NCBI GenBank assembly: GCA_009663005.1
Contig: CM018889.1
Span: forward strand, 1-10,000
Direction of reading: 5' to 3'
Source: Actinidia chinensis
Lineage: Eukaryota; Streptophyta; Magnoliopsida; Ericales; Actinidiaceae
DNA: 10,000 bases
The notes below the pieces were generated by a model, which saw only the letters and a list, made by a program, of their open reading frames with translations, was not told the DNA's origin and did no database searches. Positions 1-6,784 of the stretch are shown in pieces. Position 1 is the first letter of the stretch, and each line of letters opens with the position of its first letter. A program made the translations under genes and the position numbers.

Positions 1-410
1 AAAAGTAAACGAACACCAGTAATTAGGGAGCCGCGACCTCACATAAGTATGACATGATTCACCCCAATCCATTTTGGCTATGTCATACCTTATTACATCC
101 ACCTCTTGTTATTTCTTTTCCCCTAAACGGTCGGCATATTGTCGAAATTTGTGTCGTCTAAATCACATTTTCACAGGTAATCATTTTAAATATTCATGGC
201 CATTTAAAAATAAGCATGGCATTTATCATAAAAAATATTATTATATTTCAATAATTCAAACAACACATGCATTCATTATAAAACTTTATTTGAGTAAGTA
301 ACATAAACAAGACTCACCGAAAGTATGCCCAGATTTCCTACACAATGTGAGTTACGGTGCTGAGCTAATGTTTCATTGAACTCGGGTCTACGTTTTGATA
401 TTTGAATCAT
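1..410 (-). mobile_element. Possible decayed LTR-retrotransposon sequence (minus strand)
   Basis: No gene is recognised. Read on the minus strand, the stretch contains phrases of the kind found in plant Ty3/Gypsy LTRs: a GTCATAGCC-type motif near 80-90, an AATGGATTGGGGTG string near 60-75, and a GTCGCGGCTCCCTAATT string near 20-40. An internal stretch at 180-290 is strongly AT-rich. The plus-strand LTR candidate at 4483-5972 also contains GTCATAGCC. No LTR boundary, primer-binding site or coding domain is visible, and the left edge lies outside the window. The family call is from sequence style only, and ordinary AT-rich intergenic DNA remains possible. Confidence 0.28.
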
Positions 411-1324
411 TAGAGTAATATTCTAGTAGTTCTGAATATATTAAAATTTCATAATTTTTTTCCGTTAGAGAATATTTTAAATGATATAATTAAACTTCCT
501 ACAGTTTTCTACACCTCTAATATTTAAAAAATAATATGTCAGTATTTATTTTAATAAAAATTCTCAAATTTGATTGATCCCAAAAGTTATCTAATATACT
601 AGACACATATATGTATCTACAGTACAAATATTATAAATTATTGAGTACATAAATATTTTAAAAATTCACATTCGCAGTTTCTGTATAGAAACTTTTCCAA
701 CAGAAGCTCGATTTATAATTGTTTTGGATATTAAAATCATTTTGTAAACTTATGAAATTAAATAATTAATAACTAGACATATAAATTTATAACATATAAA
801 ATTTTAAGATTGTTCTAACGTATTCAACTAGTTTTACAAAATGCGTAAAATTTATGTTCCCACTATTTTTTTTTTCCAGTTTCGTAAGTTATTTTAAAGG
901 TCAATTTTAGACCATTTAGATACTGAATTGGAAATAACGTTCTTCACAAAAGTTGTATATAATTTTAATATCTTTCCAACGAATCTTAAATCAAGTAATT
1001 TGGACATTGTATGAAAAAGGTATGAATAAAATACCGCAATTGTTCCAAAGAAAAAATAGATTCCGAATTTGTTCGATTTTTAATTTTAAACATACATATA
1101 AATGCGATATTTTCAGGATATTTAGAGAGTTAAATTGTACTAGATATGAATTTTATAATAAGACTTAAAAAAATAAAGGAGATGAAATTTAGAATTTATA
1201 TGATAAGCGAAACCGTACCGATATCTATTGTCTTTTTCTTTTTCTTTCTTCCTCAACCTTTCCCTCACTTTTTCTTCCTGTATGCGTCTCTGTTTATTTT
1301 TGTTTTACTTCTCTATACATTGCT
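411..1324. other. AT-rich intergenic stretch without a gene
   Basis: About 900 bases of AT-rich DNA with no credible coding region. Open frames near 953-1168 and 1146-1337 have AT-driven composition (Ile, Phe, Lys, Asn, Tyr) and no domain signature. The end, 1220-1290, is T/C-rich. The segment at 905-1060 is described separately because it has retroelement character. Confidence 0.6.
905..1060 (+). mobile_element. LTR-like signature, Ty3/Gypsy style, fragment
   Basis: This segment has the run of phrases often seen in the 5' half of plant Gypsy LTRs: an AAAGTTGTATATAA block at 948-961, a CTTTCCAACGAATC block near 973-986, a TTTGGACATTGTATG block near 999-1013, and a TATGAATAAAATACCG block at 1021-1036. 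In known elements these occur in this order and sense, so I place it on the plus strand. No boundaries, terminal dinucleotides or target duplications were found. The call rests on recognition of style and would need a repeat-library search. Confidence 0.33.
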
Positions 1325-1388
1325 AAGGCTGGGCTAGTAGACTGATGTGATTTTGGTTAGGAAAAAGTACTACTCACAGAATCTGTAA

Positions 1389-1630
1389 CGAATTATTTAC
1401 CGAAACGAAAAACGCCGTCGTTTTTGATTAGAAAAAAAGAATTAAAAAAAATGTGTAGGCTATCCCCACAACCCACCTCCTCTCTTCTCAATCTTATACC
1501 TCTCGCCTACTTTCTCACAGACCCAACCACTCTCCAACCCACCTCATCACCATTACTGAGTCACGAATTACTCGAGTCGACAACCCACACTCAAATTATC
1601 ACAACCATCGCCCGACGACGGACCATCAAA
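1389..1630 (+). repeat. Left arm of a long imperfect inverted repeat
   Basis: The reverse complement of 1978-2258 aligns along this arm. Anchors are a perfect 18-base match (1595-1612 against 1991-2008), the CTTTCTC...CAGACCC block at 1510-1525 against 2085-2100, TCGTTTTT-ATTAG near 1419-1431 against about 2213-2226, and CGAATT-TTTAC at 1389-1400 against 2247-2258. Several indels separate the arms. Weaker similarity extends outward to about 1325 and 2305 (GGCTG and AGG...CTAC blocks). The arm resembles a plant promoter and 5' leader: a CGTCG/T-run element followed by C/T-rich sequence. It could be an inverted duplication of a gene's 5' end, two opposed LTR fragments, or long terminal inverted repeats of a MULE-like element. 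Confidence 0.8.
1408..1425. promoter_or_regulatory. AAAAACG(ccgt)CGTTTTT palindromic element
   Basis: Two perfect 7-base arms flank a 4-base spacer. AAACG...CGTTT palindromes of this type are common upstream of plant genes. Here it sits just before a C/T-rich leader-like region, which fits a promoter-proximal site. The other arm of the large inverted repeat holds a related AAAAAACGACGTTTG string near 2217-2231. Function is inferred from position only. Confidence 0.35.
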
Positions 1631-1642
1631 AATCCCCCGTCA

Positions 1643-1765
1643 ATGTCCTCCATTTTGCCACCTCCGACGACCCTTCGCATCCAAGTCGCCACAAAGTTCT
1701 TCTCATCGAAGCCCTCTCTGTCTTCCTCTTCCGTCCCTCTGTCGTCGTGCCAAAGCGTGGTTTAA
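1643..1765 (+). pseudogene. Exon-1-like ORF with transit-peptide composition, 40 codons
   Basis: From the ATG at 1643 to the TAA at 1763 the frame encodes 40 residues beginning MSSILPPPTTLRIQ. It has 12 Ser, 3 Thr, two Lys and one Arg, and no Asp or Glu, which is the composition of a chloroplast transit peptide. The frame is open upstream to about 1424, but that part lies in the leader-like inverted-repeat arm, so the internal ATG is the more natural start. A stop follows at once unless a splice donor is used near 1759 (GTTTAAG, weak). The downstream sequence turns T-rich and intron-like. It may be the first exon of a captured or duplicated plastid-protein gene whose remaining exons are absent. 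The parent gene is not recognised, and a chance ORF is possible. Confidence 0.3.
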
Positions 1766-1768
1766 GAA

Positions 1769-1975
1769 TTGGTAATGCACACGATCTGTTTGATAAATGT
1801 CTGTTGTGTTGTTAAGGATTAATTTGGATTTGACGAATTGGATTTGGGTGGGATTAGGGAAAATTTGTCCTCTGTGCATTGGTAATGCGTAGTAATCCGT
1901 TGTATATATGGCTATGGTGTTAAGATAATTTAGATTTTGATAAATTGATTTTGGCTGGGATTAGAAATTTAGATT
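1769..1975. repeat. Two diverged direct repeats of about 110 bp
   Basis: Copy 1 (1769-1878) and copy 2 (1879 to about 1975) both start TTGGTAATGC. They share in order a TGTTAAG block, a GATTTTGA/GATTTGAC block, an AATTGATTT/AATTGGATTT block and a GGGATTAG block near the end. The spacing is 110 bases. The sequence is T-rich and intron-like and occupies the loop between the inverted arms, directly after the exon-like ORF. The sharing is clear by eye, but many substitutions and a small gap show the duplication is old. Confidence 0.7.
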
Positions 1976-1977
1976 CG

Positions 1978-2258
1978 ATGGGTCCATCGCGGCGATGGTT
2001 GTGATAATGGTAGTGGTGGGTTCGTCGACTCAGTAAGCCATTTAGCTCAAAGTTTGGGTGATGATGGTGGTTTGGAGAGGGCGTGGGTCTGCAGAGAAAG
2101 TATGGAGAGAAGAGAGAGGACGTCAGAAGAGAGAGGGGGTGTGGGGATTAAGAGAGGGGAAGTTGAAGTTGAAGTTAAGTGGGATGGCCTGCATCATTTT
2201 TTTTTGTTTTTTCTAATAAAAAACGACGTTTGTTTTTTCTTTTCGCGTAAAAAATTCG
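1978..2258 (-). repeat. Right arm of the long inverted repeat
   Basis: Reverse-complement partner of 1389-1630. On the minus strand it shows the same order: CGTCG with a T-run, an A-rich stretch, a C/T-rich leader-like region (as G/A-rich sequence at 2080-2170 on plus), a CTGAGTCG block, then the ATTATCACAACCATCGCC block. It lacks the exon-like ORF found beyond the left arm and joins instead to the second loop repeat. Its purine-rich plus strand includes a GAAGTT triplication at 2160-2176. The arm contains extra sequence relative to the left one (about 281 against 242 bases). Confidence 0.78.
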
Positions 2259-2318
2259 GGTGGGTAGGGATCTTTCCCTTGGGTTTATTAGGCCTACAGC
2301 CTTGCACTCTTGCACATA

Positions 2319-2401
2319 CACACACAAAGGACAGCTGTTGCACACACATGCACAACATCAGCCCCTCCCTTTTATGTGACTCACACACACACACACACAC
2401 A
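2319..2401. repeat. CA/TG microsatellite cluster
   Basis: Short CA runs occur near 2319-2326 and 2340-2348, and a longer perfect (CA)10 at 2382-2401. Interspersed GCACA and TGCA steps suggest decay from a longer tract. The apparent open frames on both strands here code for alternating His/Thr or Cys/Val, as expected from the dinucleotide repeat, and are not genes. Confidence 0.9.
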
Positions 2402-2428
2402 TGCACCCTTCATGCGTACTCATATATG

Positions 2429-2450
2429 CATGGTGACACGTGTCACCATG
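2429..2450. repeat. Perfect 22-bp palindrome centred on a CACGTG G-box
   Basis: Bases 2429-2439 (CATGGTGACAC) are the exact reverse complement of 2440-2450 (GTGTCACCATG). The centre at 2437-2442 is CACGTG, within GACACGTGTC, the core recognised by plant bZIP and bHLH factors. It lies about 155 bases inside the proposed minus-strand LTR start at 2605. The other LTR candidate has a similar GTGTCGACAC palindrome. Palindrome and G-box are seen directly; regulatory use is inferred. Confidence 0.7.
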
Positions 2451-2605
2451 TGTTTGTTATGTGTCGTGCTCGCGTGTCCATAACGTGTCATTTTATCGTG
2501 TTTCGTTTTACATATAATTATACTGTAAAAATATTATTTGCATTTAAAAAAAAATTAACACAGTTTACTAATTTAATATTTATTTTCGCTGGTCGAGGTA
2601 TTACA

Positions 2606-2900
2606 TTACCCCCAACAAAAAAGGAACAAGAGTTAAAAAGTTTATTAGGCACAATAAAACTATAGATATTTCATAAATTAGTTTCTGAGTTACTCTATAT
2701 CTACATTACGCCCAAATTCTAGCATAGAACTTTTACAGTATATTAATATAAAATAATTTATACAACCACTCTTATTGGAAATGAGTCATGACTTTCTTTA
2801 GGAGTAACTTCAAGGCACCTATCAAGGGGGAATTTTCATTGCAGTTGTAATATTACGTGACAATGGTAATGTAATATTATTAATCATTAATATATATGTG
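2606..2900. other. Spacer, possibly retroelement 3' untranslated remnant
   Basis: AT-rich, with no coding potential on either strand. It begins with the minus-strand G-rich tract described above. A duplicated TAATATTA motif flanks a GTGACAATG stretch near 2847-2882 (TTGTAATATTACGTG and GTAATGTAATATTATTAATC), giving a small local repeat. Nothing else is recognised. Confidence 0.5.
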
Positions 2901-2904
2901 TAAG

Positions 2905-3345
2905 GGTTGTTTGATAATTCAATTTAACACTTAAAATTGAATGTATTAAGTGAATCTAAATTAAGTTAGTTTGATTACAATATTTTGTATCACTTAATAT
3001 TTTAAATGCATCTTAAAATGTATTCTAAAATTTTTTTAAAAATTAAATAGTAAAATAGCTACTTAATTCTAACTAAATTTATAAATGTGCTTGCACTATT
3101 TAACTCTACCGCTGCCACCATCACCGCCACACCACCTCCTCACCTCACTGCACTGCCACCAACACTAACATAATCACTGCCATCTTTCCACCACCACTGG
3201 TCCTCCAACTACCAATATCACAACTACCTCCACTACCCATTTACCAATTACCACCATACCTACCACTCTCCGCTACTACAAAAAACAAAATCCATCATCT
3301 ATCGATACCAAGCACCACCACCATCCTCATCCACCTTTATTATCC
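2905..3345 (+). mobile_element. Possible hAT-type non-autonomous element, 5' part with CCA-rich tract
   Basis: The segment opens with GGTTGTTTGATAATTCAA and repeats the CACTTAA / ATTAAGTG theme (2930, 2945, 2990). This style is typical of widespread non-autonomous hAT elements in eudicots. It is followed by a CCACCATCACCGCCAC-type tract, also common in those elements. No matching terminal inverted repeat or 8-bp target duplication was found. The right part may have been interrupted or replaced by the telomere-like array at 3353. Family assignment is tentative. Confidence 0.33.
3105..3345. repeat. Imperfect CCA/ACC trinucleotide-rich tract
   Basis: About 240 bases with dense CCA, ACC and CAC triplets, low in G on the plus strand. 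Reading frames give His/Pro/Thr-rich strings broken by stops, so coding is unlikely. It abuts the C-rich telomere-like array, making 3105-3553 an unusually C-rich, G-poor strand in an AT-rich setting. Confidence 0.75.
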
Positions 3346-3352
3346 ATTATAT

Positions 3353-3553
3353 CCCTAAACCCTAGACCCTAGACCCTAGACCCTAGAGACCCGACCCGAG
3401 GCCCGAGGCCCGAGACCCGATACCCGAAACCCGAAACCCGAAACCCGAAACCCGAAACCACAAACCCCAAACCCCAAACCCCAACCCCAAACCCCTAAAC
3501 CCTAAACCCTAAAACCCTAACCCCTAAACCCTAAACCTTAAACCCTAAACCCT
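3353..3553. repeat. Interstitial telomere-like array, C-rich strand on plus
   Basis: About 28 heptamer-like units of the Arabidopsis-type telomere sequence and variants. The order is one CCCTAAA (3353), CCCTAGA units (3360-3389), CCCGAGG/CCCGAGA/CCCGATA units (3390-3422), five perfect CCCGAAA (3423-3457), CCCCAAA units (3465-3491), then mostly CCCTAAA with 8-base slips (3492-3553). Grouping of identical variants points to local tandem expansion of single mutated units. Mixed variants and 6- or 8-base units argue against a functional telomere. The inference is an internal telomere-derived repeat. Confidence 0.93.
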
Positions 3554-4248
3554 TATTTGCACGTATGAAGGCAACAGAAGGGGAAGACAATTGGAGATGG
3601 AGGTCAGGATAATCAGTTATCTCAGCTGATGGTGAGTTCAATGTTTATTTCTATTTTCCTGTTTAATGGTTTATCTCGGCTCCCCATCCAAATTTTTCAA
3701 GTTGTTACTTGTTAATTCTTGATGGTGGTTTGAACTTCTTGCCTACAGTCAAAGAAGTTTGGTGTTTTTGAGTTTGTGAACCCCAAAGATTCAACAACTT
3801 CGTACAAAACATGTTCCTATTTCTTGTTATGTGGATCCTAATGTTGATTAACAATTGTCTTAACATTCCCCCCTTCAACCAAAATAAGAAAGAAAAGAAA
3901 ACCAAACTTTTTCCAAGGTAGAAAATTGGTGCAAAATATTAGTTATTAGATGGCAAGGATATACGTGCTTCTGGCAGGATGCATTCATTCATTCAAGACA
4001 AACCTATGGAAATTAGAGTTTGAGCTAGAGTGCTAGTTAAACGAAAAATTATCTATACATGTTGCATTGTAAAAATGAGCAGTTGTAGACTAAAACAAAC
4101 AAAAACCAACTTTATCTTGCAAAGCATATAGATGAGATGTTTGCAAAGGAAATGAGTGAAAGTGAAGTGTTGATTTAAGTTTGTCCATTACAAAAATCCT
4201 CTGCTTCGTGGAGCTTTTCTTGCTTGGATTTAGAAGTAAAGGGGGTTA
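3554..4248. other. Stretch with no recognised gene; weak exon-like piece
   Basis: About 700 bases of mixed composition. A short frame at 3749-3841 follows a possible acceptor (CCTACAG at 3742-3748) and reads SKKFGVFEFVNPKDSTTS before ending in TAA. A possible donor, GTGAGTTC, lies near 3631. Neither links to a convincing gene and I do not recognise the peptide. The minus-strand open frame at 3705-3905 overlaps it and has no domain signature. The best statement is non-coding DNA or a very decayed gene remnant. Confidence 0.4.
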
Positions 4249-4482
4249 TCTTGTGGGGTTTAATCTTGGGGTTGTTGTTAATACATTATATAAAGTCTAT
4301 TTAGACATTATTTGGAGTATTGAACTTGAAATGGAAAACTTGGTTTATAATGGAAATTGAAAAAGGGGACTTACTTCTTGAGATTTTTCATTGGGTTTGT
4401 TGTTAATCGCTTATATCTAGCCTATTGAGATTTTATTTTGGGTGTTGAACCCTAAATGAAAGATTTGGTTTATATGGGAAAT
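4249..4482. repeat. Two diverged direct repeats, 125-bp spacing
   Basis: Copy A (about 4249-4356) and copy B (about 4374-4482) share TTGTTGTTAAT (4272-4282 and 4397-4407), a TCTA...TATT-GA..TT-ATTT block, a TTGGAGTATTGAA / TTGGGTGTTGAA block, and an end block TTGGTTTATA-TGG-AAAT. The purine string GAAAAAGGGGAC (4360-4371) separates them. The right copy ends where the candidate LTR begins. Confidence 0.72.
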
Positions 4483-4499
4483 GTTTGGAGTTCGGGTCT

Positions 4500-4572
4500 C
4501 AGGTGTCGACACTTTTTAAAAATTTTAGCTACTGATCTCAGGTGTCGACACCTGATTTTCAGGTGTCGACAC
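4500..4572. repeat. Three copies of CAGGTGTCGACAC, one a 16-bp palindrome
   Basis: The 13-mer occurs at 4500-4512, 4539-4551 and 4560-4572. The middle copy extends to CAGGTGTCGACACCTG (4539-4554), a perfect palindrome. Each copy contains the self-complementary GTGTCGACAC. In a candidate LTR these lie where promoter elements could sit, but no function can be shown from sequence. Confidence 0.85.
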
Positions 4573-5055
4573 TTTTGAACAGTGATTTCGACATTTTGGC
4601 TACTGACGCCAGTTGACACATACGAATAGTAAAAAACATAAAACATAAAAAATTAAATTAAATTATTTTAAAAATAGTTTACCTTGATGCATGATGATAT
4701 ATTATATATTATATTATTGTAATAAATTTTTTGATAACAATGCGTATGTGAGATTTGAAAAAATGTGAACTTTGTGTGTACTTGAAATTTTAGGTTAAGG
4801 TTTATGTTAATGGTTATGAGTGTTGTTCATAATAAAGACATGAGAATGATTTCAATAATAGCTTATCATTATTGATGGTTTTAAATGCTTGTATAGCATG
4901 TTGTTGCATTTAAATTTTGATAAATATAACATGGACGTATGGTTGAACTTGTGAAAAAATATAAAATTTATGTGTGCATGGAAAATGTGAAAATGATTTT
5001 AGGAATGCCATACTAAGAGATATGGAAAATTAGATGGCTTAGATTAAGCACGAAA

Positions 5056-5197
5056 ATGAAAGTCCTAGATGGCAACGATACGGAGGAAATGTCATAGCCC
5101 ACGGTGAAGCCCGGAAAGTTAACAATATGAAAGTCCTAGATGACAACTATACGGAAGGAATGTCATAGCCCACGGTTAAAACCCGGGAAGTTGACGA
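5056..5197 (+). repeat. Tandem repeat, two copies of a 71-bp unit
   Basis: Copy 1 (5056-5126) and copy 2 (5127 to about 5197) both run ATGAAAGTCCTAGATG-CAAC-ATACGGA, then GAAATGTCATAGCCCACGG or its GGAATG variant, then a CCCGG-AAGTT-AC-AAT tail. A handful of mismatches and small indels separate them. The unit belongs to the candidate LTR and probably reflects replication slippage or unequal exchange inside it. Confidence 0.9.
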
Positions 5198-5250
5198 ATG
5201 TTGTCTCATGTGCTTAGTGCATAATGAGGTTGGTTAGGTATTAGCCTAGG

Positions 5251-5490
5251 TGTGTCATTCTAAATAATGGAATTATTATTTTTTGAGAAAAGCAGGAGAG
5301 TATGAAATCATTGATTTGATAAATCACGAATATGAATTGTGTGTCATTCTAAATAATGGGATTATTGCTTTTTGAGAAAAGCTGGAGAGTTTGTGAAATC
5401 ATTGATTTGATAAATCACGAATTTGAATTGTGTGTCATTCGAAAGAATTGAATTATTGCTTTTTGAGAAGAGTCGAAAACTTGAGAAAAT
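5251..5490 (+). repeat. Tandem repeat, about 2.6 copies of a 90-bp unit
   Basis: Units start with TGTGTCATTC at 5251, 5340 and 5431 (spacings 89 and 91). The first two share TAAATAATGG-ATTATT, TTTTTGAGAAAAGC-GGAGAGT, GAAATCATTGATTTGATAAA and TCACGAAT-TGAATTG. The third is more diverged and fades out near 5490. It lies 54 bases downstream of the 71-bp repeat and in the same candidate LTR. Confidence 0.92.
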
Positions 5491-5972
5491 TGTTGGATGT
5501 GGAGAATTATGGATTGAAAATCAAAAGTATATTTTGATATGAATGATAACATATTTTGTTATGTCATGTTTTCATTGTACAACTATGTATTATAGTTTTG
5601 GCTTGAGACATTAAATTCATTATTAAATTCTTTCAAGGTAACTCACATTTACTATAAAATAAATTTCAGCTACCGAGGGTTATCTTGAGTCGTGAGGCAT
5701 GTGGATTGCCGTTACGTTCCTTTTGTCTAGGAAATATGTAAATGTATTTTTGGGAATTGTAATTATTTTTTTGGCCCGATGTGGGGATTTTCCATGAGAT
5801 ATCATTTTGTTTTGTATTTGATAGCTCATAAAGCGCATGGTCCTACGGAAGGGATATATGTACTGTACTCTGATGTAATGACAAGTATATTTGTCATATT
5901 ATTTAGTTTGACTTTTTCGCATTTGAGTTGTTTGCTTACGTAATCGGATCTTAGTTTGATCGGGGCATGACA

Positions 5973-6224
5973 TAAAAGGTGATTGCTGAAATAAAAATGC
6001 TACTATATTTACCTCATGCTTTTGATAATTTTGATTTATCATTTGATTTGATGTGATATAATCCATAATCGTTGAATATAAGTGAATCATTTATTGAATT
6101 CATTATATCAATGGTTGTAAATGCGCAACATCATATGATAAATAAAAAAATCATTACAAATGATAAACATAGCATTATTCTTGCTGAAATGACAGATGAG
6201 AGTAGTGAACTACAATATTGAATG
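5973..6224. other. AT-rich spacer with an imperfect hairpin
   Basis: No gene. At 6072-6111 the sequence TTGAATATAAGTGAATCA is followed, after a short loop, by TTGAATTCATTATATCAA, its near reverse complement, so a stem of about 17 pairs with a few mismatches is possible. TTTGAT/ATCATTTGA words recur across the segment. The left end of the large duplicated unit is at 6225. Confidence 0.5.
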
Positions 6225-6379
6225 TACTCGAGACGTCATGATCTCCTCATAATGTAAGCACTTGCTTTCAATACTATTTTGTTGACTATTTTCATTTTCA
6301 TCATTAAATTCTTGATCCAAACACAGCCATAAAAATGTAAAATTCACCATCTTAGTCCATTGATTTACCACTATAAGCC

Positions 6380-6535
6380 TCCATTTGGATAATTGGATTT
6401 GAAATCTAGGTATTTCAAATTGTTGTCCCAAATTTGTTAAGTATTTTTAAATGACCAACAAATCAAATGATTTGAAATCAAAGAAAATCACATTTTGAAT
6501 TTTAAAAACAAAATGAAAAAAATTCAAATAACTTT
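6380..6535. mobile_element. Possible MITE-like segment, unit 1 copy
   Basis: The string CCATTTGGATAATTGGATTT followed by GAAATC and then ATTTCAAAT is of a kind often seen at ends of small non-autonomous transposons in plants. A perfect 9-base inverted pair (ATTTGAAAT 6397-6405, ATTTCAAAT 6412-6420) forms a compact hairpin, and GATTTGAAATC recurs near 6470. The second copy lies at 8826-8981. No clear partner terminus or target duplication was identified, so the element call is weak; the inverted pair itself is certain. Confidence 0.3.
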
Positions 6536-6559
6536 AAAATAAGTCTCGTCTTTCTAACC

Positions 6560-6735
6560 CATCTTAACTTCATCTCTCTCTTTCTTACTTTCTCTCTCAT
6601 TCAATAAAATTGTTAAAAGATAAGCTAAAAATGTCAGATGCTAGAGTATTGGTTAACTATAGCCATCACTTCAATAAAGATAGAGAGAAAACCAAGGGAG
6701 ATAGAGAAAACAAGTAAGAGAGAAAGTGTGCTTAA
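6560..6735. repeat. CT-rich and GA-rich tracts able to pair
   Basis: A CT-rich tract (about 6568-6600, CATCTCTCTCTTTCTTACTTT style) is followed about 80 bases later by a GA-rich tract (about 6678-6732). Their reverse-complement similarity comes from low complexity with a TTACTT/AAGTAA core and would allow a loose hairpin. The same pair recurs in unit 2 near 9014-9178. Probably simple sequence with no gene function. Confidence 0.45.
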
Positions 6736-6784
6736 CTAGTATTCAATAAGTGAGGAAATAATTGTGTGTAGCTAAGGTGTTTAA

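Larger units (their letters stand above)
2306..2605 (-). mobile_element. Probable LTR start of a Gypsy-type element, minus strand
   Basis: On the minus strand a sequence TGTAATACCTCGACC begins at 2605. TGTAATACC is a common start of plant Ty3/Gypsy LTRs. The bases just before it on that strand read GTTGGGGGTAA, a G-rich stretch where the polypurine tract would lie. Together these suggest a 3' LTR running leftward from 2605. The left limit given here is arbitrary: the LTR may include the right inverted-repeat arm and more. No coding domains are seen upstream of it (rightward), so the internal part is lost or degenerate. Confidence 0.42.
4483..5972 (+). mobile_element. Probable Ty3/Gypsy-type LTR fragment or solo LTR
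   Basis: No protein-coding region is present. Several traits fit a long plant Gypsy LTR in plus orientation: GTGTCGACAC motifs near the left end, a GTCATAGCCCACGGTGAAGCCCGG block at 5090-5114 that recurs, internal tandem repeats, and a right end reading CGGATCTTAGTTTGATCGGGG then CATGACA, closing in CA at 5972. No tRNA primer-binding site follows the right end, so this is not an intact 5' LTR. The left end is uncertain because no TG start with a matching 5-base duplication (TAAAA follows at 5973) was found. It is likely a truncated or solo LTR. Lineage (chromovirus/Tekay style) is a guess from memory of such LTRs. Confidence 0.5.

Noticed and set aside
2194..2406. Minus-strand open frame starting with Cys/Val alternation
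   Set aside because: The Cys-Val pattern is the translation of the CA/TG dinucleotide repeat.
2054..2665. Open frame of about 200 codons on plus
   Set aside because: It runs through the inverted-repeat arm, a poly-T stretch and CA microsatellites; composition follows these repeats and no domain is visible.
3353..3553. Functional telomere or CRISPR-like array
   Set aside because: Units are contiguous heptamers without spacers and are flanked by normal sequence on both sides, so it is an internal telomere-like repeat.
3565..3612. Short ATG frame with EDNWRW, reminiscent of a WRKY domain start
   Set aside because: It stops after 15 codons, lacks the WRKYGQK core and zinc-binding residues, and has no supporting exon.
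5973..6010. Primer-binding site after the LTR candidate
   Set aside because: No sequence complementary to initiator Met tRNA (TGGTATCAGAGC-like) follows 5972.
6210..6431. Minus-strand open frame of 73 codons, repeated at 8650-8877
   Set aside because: Conserved only because the DNA is a recent duplication; the two differ at the C-terminal end where unit 2 joins telomere-like DNA, and no protein family is suggested.
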